A DNA stretch of 64,000 nucleotides from assembly GCA_938045805.1 (NCBI GenBank), contig CALIBL010000035.1:62001-126000 (forward strand), read 5' to 3'. How positions within the stretch are numbered: position 1 is the first letter of the stretch; every line of letters starts with the position of its first letter. The DNA is from an uncultured Rubripirellula sp. Its GTDB lineage: Bacteria; Planctomycetota; Planctomycetia; Pirellulales; Pirellulaceae. The notes beneath the pieces were generated by a model. It was given only the letters and a program-made list of their open reading frames with translations. It was not told the DNA's origin and ran no database searches. Shown piece after piece: positions 1 to 9,187 of the stretch. The translations under genes and the position numbers were made by a program.

Positions 1-425
1 ACCGGTACTTCACCGGAATCAAGAGCAGCATAGGCCCAGTGGACATCCCACTTCGCCCCCGATTCAATCCACCGTTCCAACATTTCGACCTCGGCCTCAC
101 TGAGCCGATCACCTTCGGGAGGCATTTGCAAATCTGGATCGCGCGACAGGACACGATGCATCAACTCGCTCTCTGAAGCTTTACCGCGGATAATTGGATG
201 CTTACCGGAATCCGCTTGGGCCAGAGCTGCTTCAACGCGATGGAACTGCACTCCACCTTCAGACTGATCAGGACCGTGACAGACAAGACAATGCTTGGCA
301 AAGATTGGCTGTATGTCGCGAGCAAATCGCACTTGCGTTGAGGAATCATCTTCTGCGAAGGAAAACGGCGACGTGTAAAATCCATTGATTAAGCAATAGA
401 GTAATACTGCTGCAGGTACTTTCAT
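1..425 (-). CDS. Planctomycete cytochrome (PSCyt1-type) protein, 5' part only
   Basis: The C-terminal part runs off the window start; about 141 codons are visible. Residues 1-24 form a signal peptide and a CLVCH heme-attachment motif lies at about 46-50, followed by GPDQSEGG, a short run ending in RGKASES.L, and DLQMPPEGDRLS with a W-I-E-S-G-A tail. This order is that of the planctomycete cytochrome C (PSCyt1) domain, which normally heads DUF1549/DUF1553 proteins, so the missing part probably carries those domains. The protein should be exported and bind heme c. The start at 425 is chosen because it gives a clean signal peptide; the frame stays open upstream and another ATG at 548 would add 41 residues without signal character. 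It is divergent from the sulfatase at 956. Confidence 0.8.
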   Translation of the reverse strand, partial: MKVPAAVLLYCLINGFYTSPFSFAEDDSSTQVRFARDIQPIFAKHCLVCHGPDQSEGGVQFHRVEAALAQADSGKHPIIRGKASESELMHRVLSRDPDLQMPPEGDRLSEAEVEMLERWIESGAKWDVHWAYAALDSGEVP

Positions 426-955
426 CTTCCAAAGGAAGCCAGCGCAGCGAGCACGTACATCAGTACCAATGGTTCGCCCCCTGAATTCAGAGTTGCGGAA
501 CTTAGCACCAAACTTCGAACCGAACGTACTGAGTTTTCCAATCACCATTATTTTCTCTCTTCCCGTCAATCCATCCATGTTTGCCTCAGTCGACAGCTCA
601 TCCATACTCAACAGGTTTTTCATCACCTAAACGAACGCGATGCCGTAACGTGAGACTCCGCTCTGCAAAACGCTCACTGTTATAAAATACACCATCTCCG
701 AACCCATCGCAGAAACGCGACGTACGTCACGCCCCTAAAACGTGATTGGCAACTCAAACATCCTCCGATTAGCGAGACGCTCCTCGGTGTCCATTCCAGT
801 AGCTACCTCGCTCTCGCTGCACCAGACCTGTGACGAGTATAATTGACGCGGAAAGTTCCCCTTAGCGAGTCGTGGCCTCGAGAACACAACCGGCGATTTC
901 CCATGAACGCTCAGTTTGCAGACGACGCACAAACAACAATGGATCCATTTATCTC
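426..955. other. Intergenic region between divergent genes
   Basis: About 530 bases between the divergently oriented cytochrome gene and the sulfatase. It should hold both promoters, but I see no convincing -35/-10 pair, repeat or RNA structure. Part of it (426-548) remains open in the frame of the cytochrome gene. Confidence 0.4.
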
Positions 956-2461
956 ATGAAAGCCGCTCTACTTTCACTGATTGCTATTCTAGCGTCAGCC
1001 TCGCATGTGGCAGCACAAACTAATCCGAATATTGTTTGGTTTGTTGTTGATGATATGTCTGCCAACTTATCGTGTTATGGAGAATCTAAAATCTCCACTC
1101 CGAATCTGGATCGTCTTGCCGAGCAAGGCATACGATTCACACGTGCCTACGCGACCTCACCTGTCTGCTCGACATTTCGATCGTCGTTGATCACAGGAAT
1201 GTATCAAACATCGATTGGTGTCCATCACCATCGCAGTGGTCGCTCTGAGAAAAACCCAATCGTGCTCCCCAATGGCGTGCTTCCACTTCCCGTCCTTTTC
1301 AAGAAGCACGGATACCACACCTGCAACGGAAGCGGTTTAACGAATCTAGACTTTCGAACTCAACCCAAAAACAGTCGCACTCAGAATCGACTCGGCAAAA
1401 CGGATTACAACTTCACTTGGGATTCATCGATGTATGATTCCAATGATTGGTCTAACCGCGATCCCAATCAGCCATTTTTTATGCAGGTCCAGCTACACGG
1501 CGGAAAGCTACGTGGCGCTTCAAGGGCACAGTATGATGCGTTCTCTAAACAGGTCACCGAACTTCTCGGTGGAACAACCTCCCCGGAGGCGGTCGACCTA
1601 CCACCTCATTACCCCGACGACTCCATCCTTCGTGAGGATTGGTCCACGTACCTAGACAGCATCAGGGTGACAGATCACCACGTTGGCTTGGTACTTGATC
1701 GACTAAAACGAGAAAAACTACTTGAGAACACACTTTTGGTTTTCTTTACTGACCACGGCATCAGTCACGCACGAGGCAAACAATTTTTATACGACGAGGG
1801 GACTCATATCCCGTTGATTATTGCGGGTCCATCGATTGCTCCGGGGCAGGTCCGGTCCGATTTGGTTGAACATATCGATATCGCTGCACTAACCTTGGCA
1901 GCCGCCGGCATCGAGCGACCAGAATCGATGCAAGGTGCAAATATTCTCGCCGCTACTCACCAACCGAAGACTGCCGTCTACGCAGCGCGAGATCGTTGTG
2001 GTGAAGCAGCTGATCGAATCAGGTCGGTTCGATCTGAGAACTATCTCTACATCAAGAATTTTTACCCAGACCGACCTTTGCTCATGCCGAGTTCCTACAA
2101 AGACGGAAAACTGATCCTGCAAAGACTTCGTGAACTCAAGGACAACAATCAAACTAGTGACCTAACCAACAAGCTACTCTTCTCGCCCAATCGCCCCCCA
2201 GAAGAGCTCTATCTTTACCAAACTGATGGTTGGCAATTGGTCAACTTAGCCGACTCTACCGAACACCAGCCAGTACTTCTCAGACATCGAGAGATGCTGA
2301 ACCGCTGGATTGAAGAGACGAAAGACCTAGGATCCGAATCCATTGAGACTTATCTCATCGAGGTTGAAGATCAAATCGCTTCAACTCGAAGCGAAACCAC
2401 TAAGTCCATCTACAGACAGAACACTGAGATTTATGTGGATTGGATGAAGAGCGGTAAATAA
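956..2461 (+). CDS. Exported sulfatase with atypical CSTFR active site
   Basis: This is a 501-residue alkaline-phosphatase-fold sulfatase. Residues 1-20 form a signal peptide; the metal-binding NIVWFVVDDMS segment is at 25-35, the presumed formylglycine site C71-S-T-F-R75 follows, and a [18 protein letters not shown] block carries later metal/substrate residues. Family knowledge: type I sulfatases need a Cys in C-x-(P/A)-x-R converted to formylglycine; here the third position is Thr and the fourth Phe. It closely resembles the sulfatase at 45324, sharing the CSTFR site and a following HHHRSGR segment. The frame is open back to a GTG at 872, but the ATG at 956 gives the signal peptide. It likely acts on sulfated sugars in the periplasm; the substrate is unknown. 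It may hydrolyse poorly or not be matured if the Thr blocks recognition. Confidence 0.87.
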   Translation: MKAALLSLIAILASASHVAAQTNPNIVWFVVDDMSANLSCYGESKISTPNLDRLAEQGIRFTRAYATSPVCSTFRSSLITGMYQTSIGVHHHRSGRSEKNPIVLPNGVLPLPVLFKKHGYHTCNGSGLTNLDFRTQPKNSRTQNRLGKTDYNFTWDSSMYDSNDWSNRDPNQPFFMQVQLHGGKLRGASRAQYDAFSKQVTELLGGTTSPEAVDLPPHYPDDSILREDWSTYLDSIRVTDHHVGLVLDRLKREKLLENTLLVFFTDHGISHARGKQFLYDEGTHIPLIIAGPSIAPGQVRSDLVEHIDIAALTLAAAGIERPESMQGANILAATHQPKTAVYAARDRCGEAADRIRSVRSENYLYIKNFYPDRPLLMPSSYKDGKLILQRLRELKDNNQTSDLTNKLLFSPNRPPEELYLYQTDGWQLVNLADSTEHQPVLLRHREMLNRWIEETKDLGSESIETYLIEVEDQIASTRSETTKSIYRQNTEIYVDWMKSGK

Positions 2462-2605
2462 ATTGGTTCGTTTAAAAACTGTAAACGGGGAATCACAGAA
2501 TATCCCAAGGGCACCGCATTACGATAATCAATGACTGCATGAATGATGCTAAACTTGCGGACCAACTTGAAATGCCTTTCTCGAAAATATTGAGCAGCTA
2601 CACCG

Positions 2606-5600
2606 ATGCACAGGCTACACTCGTCCGTTCCCAAAATTCGAGCCGCTCTTACCCTTCTATTTCTGGCTTTAATACTTCAAAGACAGGCCACAGCCGACGA
2701 TCAGAACAGCACGATCGAAAAGAAGCCTGACTTTACGACTTTATCGATCGAAAACTTTGACAACGGTGATTCCGAAAATATCACCATCAATGAACAGGTT
2801 TCCATCGAATCTGGCAAAGCTCATCTCAGTGATAAGGGAAGTGTGTCTTGCCAATTTCCTGAACTCTCTCAAGCAAAATTCCTACTGAAACTCGATCCAA
2901 ACCTTTCATCAATCGACTCTGAAATATCGCTCAGCCTCAATTTTGATAATTCCAATCGATTCATCATCAAAATTAGACCAATCGACCGTTCGCCATCAGT
3001 GTCATTGGTGATGACGCTCCTTCGATCCGCGGAAAAAGAAGGTGTCACCGAACTAGAAACGCTACGAGAGAGCAAGCTAACTAATGTTACCCTTGAAGAA
3101 CTGCAAATTGACTATTCTTTTGGCCTTATCCAAGTCTGGTCCCAGAACCAACGTCAAATCATCGGCTACTACAAGCACGCGTCGAATCAGATCGACTCCT
3201 TCAACCTGATGGTGACCAATGGCTCTGTTGACTTCGATCAATTCAAGGTACTGGTAAACCAAACGCAGAGTCCAGACCTCACCGAATCGCAAAAAGCACG
3301 GCTGAGTGCAGCGGATGAGAAAAACAAAGAACTGATGAGTTTCTACCGCGCCGGCAAGTTTGCCGAGGCAGCTGAATGCGGTGAAACAGTGCTTCAAATC
3401 AGACGTGAGATCCTCGGCAAACGACATCGTGACTATGCGGCAAGTCTGAACAACCTCGCCGCACTTTACTACAACATGGGAGAACATGAAAAAACCGCTC
3501 CGTTGTTCCTTGAATCAGCCGAAGTGAGAAAACTTACCCTCGGCGAGCTTCATCCCGAATACGCGCAGAGCCTCAACAACACAGCGGCGTTGAAAAATAT
3601 GCTTGGCGATTACCGCAGTGCCATCCCATTGTTTCGTGAAGCGTCCGCAATCTGGAAAGAGACGCTTGGTAGTCAACATTACGAGTACGCAACGAGCCTG
3701 CACAACCTTGCTCGAATCTACACAACGATCGGACAGTACGCAGCTGCAGAAAGCCTTTATCAAGAGTCGATTGAGGTCGTGAAAGCAAACTACGGCGACG
3801 AACATGCCGAATACGCCACGAGCCTGAACAACTTAGCAATCCTCTATGAACGAATGGGTGATGTCGATCGCGCTGAACCGCTTTACCGACGCTGCAAAGA
3901 GATAAGACTTGCCACTCTCGGTGAAGGACATCCAGCCTATGCGAGTGTGCTCAATAATCTTGGCACGCTTTACCGTGATCAGGGAGACTTTGACAAAGCA
4001 CTACCAATGCTCGAAGAGTCACTCGAGACACATCGAACTGCATATGGTGAGAAACACAACTCATTTGCCACAAGCCTCAACAACCTTGCTCTGCTGTATC
4101 AGCAACAGCAAAAGACGGAAGCCGCAAATAAACTGTTTACACAGGCGAACCAAATCATTGAGTCCAATCTTGGATCCGAACACCCATTGTTTGCTGAAAG
4201 CCTAATCAACCTCGGTAACCTTCATGATGCCGAGGGTCAATTTGATTCAGCAGAAAAATCATTTCTTGCAGCTCTAGAGATCCGCAAGAATGTTTTTGGC
4301 GATTCACACCCTGATTTTGCTGCGACACTCTTTCGACTCGCCGAATTGTATTTTGAGGCCGGTGATCAGGAACGCTTTGATCAGTTTTCGAAGACGGCTC
4401 TGCAAATACAACGCAACCAGCTCGACAAAAATGCGATCGCACAATCCGCGCGGCAGCAAATAGCCAATCAAGAGCAGCTTCGAGACTACCTCGACTTACG
4501 TCTAACTAATGCTGTTAACGGCAATACGTCCGCTCGCGAAGCTGTGGAAGAAATGTGGCAGTGGAAAGGATCTGTCACGCGCAGACAACAAGCATACCGC
4601 AGCGTTGCACAAAACCCAAAGCTGGAATCTTTCTACACGGACTTACAGACGGTTACCCAGCGACTCTCATCCTTGGCACAAAAAGTTCCCGCTTTACCCA
4701 CGGCCAAGGCGAATGAGGAAGCGCAATTGGAAGCAAAAGAAAAACGCGAGAAATGGCAAACCGCATTCAATCAACTCAGTGAAAAACGCGAACTACTAGA
4801 ACGCGAGATTGCAGAAAGAAGCGAGTCGTTTAGGCAGACCGGTGAGCCACTTCGTGTGGCCGAGGTACAGGCCGCCCTTCCGAGCCGAACCGCCTTAATC
4901 GATATCCTGCAGTACCAACACAAAATCCGTACGCAAACAGGCAAAAAGACCTCTTACCAATCTCGGTTTGTCGCTTTCTTGGTACAACCCAACGACGCGA
5001 TAACGCTCATTCCACTTGGTCCTGCCAAAGATCTTACTGAGTCGATTAACGATTTTCGAATAGGATTCGCAAAAGCAAATCTGAATGCGAGTGAACGAAC
5101 ATTAGTCAAGGGTGCGAGTCAAAACCTCCGCGATCAATTCTGGGCTCCGATTGAAAAACATCTCGTGGAAGTTGATACGGTTTTGGTATCAGGCGATACA
5201 ACGATTAACACGTTACCAATCGCTGCCATCCCGAGTAAAAACCGTAACCGATTCCTTATCGAAGACTATCGAATTGCATCACTGCCATTGGCTCATCAAT
5301 TACGCAATCTTGACGGAGTCAGTTCACCGGATCAGCGTGCACCCCAACTCCTTGTTGTCGGCAACGTGAACTACGATTCGGAAAAGGCGACAACGATTAC
5401 CACGCCGCCCGAAAGCCTGTTAGTTCAGAATCGAGCAGCGCGAGACTTTTTCAACACGCCAGAACAAGTTGAGCTCGCGCTTTTACGATCCAACTCACGA
5501 GACAAATTCCTTCCGTTACAGGGCTTTGAACAAGAACTTGAATTGGTTCAACAGCTTTACCGTAATTACGACCAGAACATCATGGCGTTAACCGGTCCGC

Positions 5601-6304
5601 AGGCCACAAAACAAGCCTTTCTAAGAGGTGCGAGCGAGTCGACCGTGCTCCACGTTATTACTCACGGTTACTTTGCTGCCGAGACCAGTCAAGAAACGGG
5701 TACAAAGCGAGACGGAAATGATTCAGGTTCGGATAACACTAACGTCTCTCTTGGGAACCTTTCAAAAAACAAGCTGGTCAACAGATTCGCACCTGGCTTA
5801 CTCTCCGGCCTCGCGTTTGCTGGTGCTAATCAGACGGATGATAGTGCAGTACCAGAAGAAGATGGAATTCTTAGATCCTCTGAAATTGAAGTCGCTTCCC
5901 TAAATGGCGTCGAACTGGTTGTTCTTTCAGCCTGTGAAACAGGACTTGGACGCGTCGCCAACGGCGAGGGGATTGCGGGCCTGCAACGTGCGTTTCAGAT
6001 TGCCGGCGCCCAATCGGTCGTCGCCAGCCTCTGGAAGGTAGATGATCAAGCGACGGTTGAATTAATGAAGCAGTTCTACACAAATCTCTGGCAAAAAAAG
6101 ATGCCCACGCTTGACGCTTTACGCGACGCGCAAATCACCATGCTTAACCAATACGATTCGAGTACCGGCCAGATAAGAGGATTAGGGGCAAAGCCGGTTC
6201 CAAAATTAACGGATCCAAACACCAGTCCCGCAGATAGCGACACCCGCAACCGCCTACCACCTAGATACTGGGCTGCATTTCAACTTTCAGGCGACTGGAG
6301 GTAA
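2606..6304 (+). CDS. Exported TPR-CHAT (caspase-like) protein
   Basis: A 1232-residue protein. Residues 1-30 form a signal peptide; about 40-250 is beta-rich and unassigned; 274-609 holds eight 42-residue kinesin-light-chain-like TPR units, most opening with H-x-x-(Y/F)-A; about 690-750 is coiled coil; the C-terminal third is a CHAT domain. The CHAT His-Cys dyad is visible as THG (H1020) and LSACETG (C1110), followed by GEGIAGLQRAF and SVVASLWKVDD. CHAT proteins belong to clan CD (caspase/separase-like) and many are TPR-gated proteases. Both catalytic residues are intact. The signal peptide would place the domain outside the cytoplasm, which is unlike most characterised CHAT effectors. The ECF sigma gene follows 130 bases downstream on the same strand, and a kinase gene is convergent beyond it. 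Confidence 0.88.
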   Translation: MHRLHSSVPKIRAALTLLFLALILQRQATADDQNSTIEKKPDFTTLSIENFDNGDSENITINEQVSIESGKAHLSDKGSVSCQFPELSQAKFLLKLDPNLSSIDSEISLSLNFDNSNRFIIKIRPIDRSPSVSLVMTLLRSAEKEGVTELETLRESKLTNVTLEELQIDYSFGLIQVWSQNQRQIIGYYKHASNQIDSFNLMVTNGSVDFDQFKVLVNQTQSPDLTESQKARLSAADEKNKELMSFYRAGKFAEAAECGETVLQIRREILGKRHRDYAASLNNLAALYYNMGEHEKTAPLFLESAEVRKLTLGELHPEYAQSLNNTAALKNMLGDYRSAIPLFREASAIWKETLGSQHYEYATSLHNLARIYTTIGQYAAAESLYQESIEVVKANYGDEHAEYATSLNNLAILYERMGDVDRAEPLYRRCKEIRLATLGEGHPAYASVLNNLGTLYRDQGDFDKALPMLEESLETHRTAYGEKHNSFATSLNNLALLYQQQQKTEAANKLFTQANQIIESNLGSEHPLFAESLINLGNLHDAEGQFDSAEKSFLAALEIRKNVFGDSHPDFAATLFRLAELYFEAGDQERFDQFSKTALQIQRNQLDKNAIAQSARQQIANQEQLRDYLDLRLTNAVNGNTSAREAVEEMWQWKGSVTRRQQAYRSVAQNPKLESFYTDLQTVTQRLSSLAQKVPALPTAKANEEAQLEAKEKREKWQTAFNQLSEKRELLEREIAERSESFRQTGEPLRVAEVQAALPSRTALIDILQYQHKIRTQTGKKTSYQSRFVAFLVQPNDAITLIPLGPAKDLTESINDFRIGFAKANLNASERTLVKGASQNLRDQFWAPIEKHLVEVDTVLVSGDTTINTLPIAAIPSKNRNRFLIEDYRIASLPLAHQLRNLDGVSSPDQRAPQLLVVGNVNYDSEKATTITTPPESLLVQNRAARDFFNTPEQVELALLRSNSRDKFLPLQGFEQELELVQQLYRNYDQNIMALTGPQATKQAFLRGASESTVLHVITHGYFAAETSQETGTKRDGNDSGSDNTNVSLGNLSKNKLVNRFAPGLLSGLAFAGANQTDDSAVPEEDGILRSSEIEVASLNGVELVVLSACETGLGRVANGEGIAGLQRAFQIAGAQSVVASLWKVDDQATVELMKQFYTNLWQKKMPTLDALRDAQITMLNQYDSSTGQIRGLGAKPVPKLTDPNTSPADSDTRNRLPPRYWAAFQLSGDWR
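3425..4432 (+). repeat. Eight tandem 126-bp TPR units
   Basis: Codons 274-609 of the TPR-CHAT gene. Each 42-codon unit has the pattern H-x-x-(Y/F)-A-x-(S/T)-L-x-x-(L/T)-(A/G)-x-L with a closing G-(E/D/S) turn. DNA identity between units is moderate, so this is an old protein repeat rather than a recent duplication. Confidence 0.85.
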
Positions 6305-6434
6305 ATTACCGTTTCAGCAGGAGCGTGAGTCGCCAAAAGGCCGACAAGACAGGAGGGGTAATACGCTAAGCTCCAAATCCCCAGCAGCCTTTGTCCCCCT
6401 AGCAAAGTGAAACCCCGAACCAATTTCGGAAAGA

Positions 6435-7058
6435 ATGAATAACGGCAATCATCAAGATATACTTTCAAGAGTTGCTGCTGATACCGATACCTCGGTCGAA
6501 ACGCTGTGGGCCACGCTATTTCAAAAGATCGCCGCTTATTCATCGAGCCGAATCAAGTCCCATCCGAATCGTCAAATCGATGAACAGGATATCACATCGA
6601 GTGTATTTGCAAGCCTCATCAGAGGATGTCGTGCTGGACGCTTCGGAGAAATCACTGACTTTGATGAACTGACTCGTTTGCTGCAAGCAATGGCGAAGCG
6701 AAAGATTGTGGATCGAATTCGCTACCTTACAAGAAAGAAAAGGACGGGAATCACTCATCAAGTAGAATCGGTTGATGAGCTGAGCACAGCAGAACTGCTT
6801 CATGCTTGCGAAGAAGAGTATCGACCTGAGGCGAGCGCGATGCTCAATGAAGTGGTGGAAAGTGCGATCAGCCAGCTTAGTGAGCGACTTCGACCAATTG
6901 TTGGCCTCCGACTGCAAGGGTATGAACATTCCGAAATTGCGGAAATTCTTCAGATCTCAACAAGCACCGTTGCTCGCAAACTGCACCTAGCACGAGCAAC
7001 TTGGAAAAACCAACTCGCAATGGAAGCCACCGACTCAACTCGACACAATAACGGTTGA
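6435..7058 (+). CDS. ECF-type RNA polymerase sigma factor
   Basis: A 207-residue sigma-70 family protein of ECF size. Region 2 features (DEQDITSSVFASLIRG, then FDELTRLLQAMAKRKIVDRIRY) lie at about 48-100; a region 4 helix-turn-helix at about 160-190 is clear in the S-E-I-A-E-I-L-Q-I-S-T-S-T-V-A-R-K-L-H-L-A-R segment. It resembles the planctomycete/verrucomicrobial ECF subfamily. The ATG follows a GGAAAG element. It is encoded 130 bases after the TPR-CHAT gene and convergent with a Ser/Thr kinase; in planctomycetes ECF factors are often linked to kinases instead of classical anti-sigma factors, and no anti-sigma gene is adjacent here. Its regulon is unknown; control by the neighbouring kinase is an inference from context. 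Confidence 0.88.
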   Translation: MNNGNHQDILSRVAADTDTSVETLWATLFQKIAAYSSSRIKSHPNRQIDEQDITSSVFASLIRGCRAGRFGEITDFDELTRLLQAMAKRKIVDRIRYLTRKKRTGITHQVESVDELSTAELLHACEEEYRPEASAMLNEVVESAISQLSERLRPIVGLRLQGYEHSEIAEILQISTSTVARKLHLARATWKNQLAMEATDSTRHNNG

Positions 7059-7135
7059 CTCAATCGGTGTGTCGCCGTCCACCGTTGCACACGAAACAGA
7101 TTGTGATCCGTCTCAACGAGTCAGTTCTCCGTGAA

Positions 7136-9121
7136 TTAACCATCATAGGGTAGGTCAAAAACGCGGATTGCATCAAACTGTTCTTTGAGTGCCTCGAGAT
7201 ACTTTCGAATTACATCACCCGATGAGGCTTTTGATGCACCACCTAACGAGCGTGTACCGGAACCCTCATCACCGTAATCGACAACCACGCCAGAATCTGC
7301 ATCGTAAGCAATGGATCGATAGCGCGAGTAATCTTCGACACCCCTAGAGGGAATCGTAAGATCACTAGATATAACTTTGATCGGCCGCTCTTCACTAATA
7401 AGGATCCAAGCGGATTCGATTCCAGGATCGCCTTCAAGTGGCCAACCCGAGTCAACCTCGTTTGGACTGAGCACGGAAAGCACTGGCGTTGGAGGTTCAC
7501 CAGCGAAGCCCTCAAGCGGATAAATCTGCGACGAATCCCCAATTCCACTAACCCAAATGATTTTCACATGAGCAGCTCTAGTAAGTTCTATTTCGAATCG
7601 AACACTGTCGCCTTTTTGCAGAGGCCACATAGTGTTGGCGGGATAGAACGGGCCACCAGCTCGATTCACCAGCAAGTCGCAACGTTTAAATAGCTCAGAA
7701 ACAGAGAGTCCCTCAGCCGGCTCTGCTTCCGAATCGCCCTGAGAGTTAAGCAGCAAACCCGTGGAGGTCATCGCACCGACAACAGCTCCCCCAAAAACGG
7801 CAGTCGCCAGCACACCGCGACGCGTCACCCCCGCGTATCGCTCCGATTTGATCGGAGATAGATAATTGGCGAGAGCAGATGCGAATTGCCCGGTTGTTTC
7901 GAAACGGTCTTCGGGAAGCTTCGCCAGGACGCGGCTACAAATCTTATCCAAACCTAAAGGAATATCTGGATTGATACTGCGGGCGGAAACAACAGGCTGA
8001 GAAACGATTGATTCGATGGTTTTCTGCACTGAAGCCCCATAGGACGGTAAGCGTCCCGTTAACAATTCGTACAGAATCACGCCGAGCGAATACTGGTCTG
8101 AAAAACTGGTGACCTTCTCGGAACGAGCTTGTTCAGGACTCATGTAGGCGGGCGTACCAAAAACACCAGAACCATCCCCTTCCTTATCGAGAGCAATGGC
8201 AAGCCCAAAGTCAACCAAATAAACTTCGTTAGTCTCTGATTCAACCAACACATTGGCCGGCTTCACATCGCGATGCACGATTCCCAGCTGGTGCGCTTCG
8301 GTTAAGGCTAATGCCAAACAGTGAACTAGCCTAACCGACTCCTGTACAGACAAGCGATGATCACTGACCCAATTTGAGAGAGCCGTTCCCTCAACATAAT
8401 GAAAGACCAGAAAGACAACACCGTCGTCCGTTGTGCCGGCGTCATGGACCGCAACAATGTTTGGGTGCTTTAATTTTGCAATCGTTCTCGCCTCATGCAA
8501 ACAACGATCGATACCGCCAAACCTGATAACAACCTCGGGAGACAAGACTTTGATCGCAACTCGGCGTTCAAGCACCTGATCAAAAGCCAAGAATAAAACA
8601 CCAAATTGACCACGGCCGATAACGTTTAGAAGCTTGTAACGAAAATCACCCCGAATGTTATCTGCCGCCCGAAGGTACACACTCGGCCAAGGATCCCCTT
8701 CGCCCTGACCGGCTGGGCTGATCGATACACCAAGCGATGAGATGGACCCCAGTCGACTTAGATGCTTCGCAAATGCTTCTTTTTCCGAACAAAATACGGC
8801 ATTTAACTGTTCCTCATACTCGGGAATCAGAGATTCATAGTCAGCAATCTGCGGGCTCTGCCCCGCCTTCATTCTCCACCAAAGTTCAATCGCCATAAGC
8901 GACAACAGAAGCTGGGGCTTTGTTTCCTCGGTGCCCCTAGCCAGAAAGTCGCTAAGTAGCGGTCTCTCAGCTTCTTTGCTTTTCCAAGCAAGCTCAAACT
9001 GATCGCATATTTGATCGACTAGGTGCAGATCATCTAACAAAGGAACAACCTGATTTTGCAGATTCAACCATTCGGTGGATGAATGGAATCCTCCGGTTAA
9101 TAACAATTCAAACGGCAACAA
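7136..9121 (-). CDS. Transmembrane Ser/Thr protein kinase, DUF4384-like tail
   Basis: About 661 residues. The N-terminal 130 residues match the helical leader common in planctomycete kinases (CDQFE.AW...P.L.DFL...LLL.L...E..WR). The kinase domain shows GRGQFG (169-174), VAIK (K191), HRDVKPAN (283-290), DFG (304-306) and a GTPAYMSPEQ activation-loop end (322-331), all intact. A transmembrane helix follows at about 436-458. The remaining 200 residues, facing outward, resemble DUF4384 (KGDSVRFEIELTRAAHVKIIW..., then YPLEG). Family knowledge: this is a Hanks-type kinase phosphorylating Ser/Thr. There is no ATG near the expected start: the frame opens just after a stop with TTG at 9121, and other TTG codons (e.g. 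9109, 9070) are possible, so the true start is uncertain. It is convergent with the ECF sigma gene. Confidence 0.85.
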   Translation of the reverse strand: MLPFELLLTGGFHSSTEWLNLQNQVVPLLDDLHLVDQICDQFELAWKSKEAERPLLSDFLARGTEETKPQLLLSLMAIELWWRMKAGQSPQIADYESLIPEYEEQLNAVFCSEKEAFAKHLSRLGSISSLGVSISPAGQGEGDPWPSVYLRAADNIRGDFRYKLLNVIGRGQFGVLFLAFDQVLERRVAIKVLSPEVVIRFGGIDRCLHEARTIAKLKHPNIVAVHDAGTTDDGVVFLVFHYVEGTALSNWVSDHRLSVQESVRLVHCLALALTEAHQLGIVHRDVKPANVLVESETNEVYLVDFGLAIALDKEGDGSGVFGTPAYMSPEQARSEKVTSFSDQYSLGVILYELLTGRLPSYGASVQKTIESIVSQPVVSARSINPDIPLGLDKICSRVLAKLPEDRFETTGQFASALANYLSPIKSERYAGVTRRGVLATAVFGGAVVGAMTSTGLLLNSQGDSEAEPAEGLSVSELFKRCDLLVNRAGGPFYPANTMWPLQKGDSVRFEIELTRAAHVKIIWVSGIGDSSQIYPLEGFAGEPPTPVLSVLSPNEVDSGWPLEGDPGIESAWILISEERPIKVISSDLTIPSRGVEDYSRYRSIAYDADSGVVVDYGDEGSGTRSLGGASKASSGDVIRKYLEALKEQFDAIRVFDLPYDG

Positions 9122-9187
9122 AAATATCTAAAATGACTTCGTTTACACAAAATCTATCGGTGAAAGAAAACGATCCACCAAAACGGC

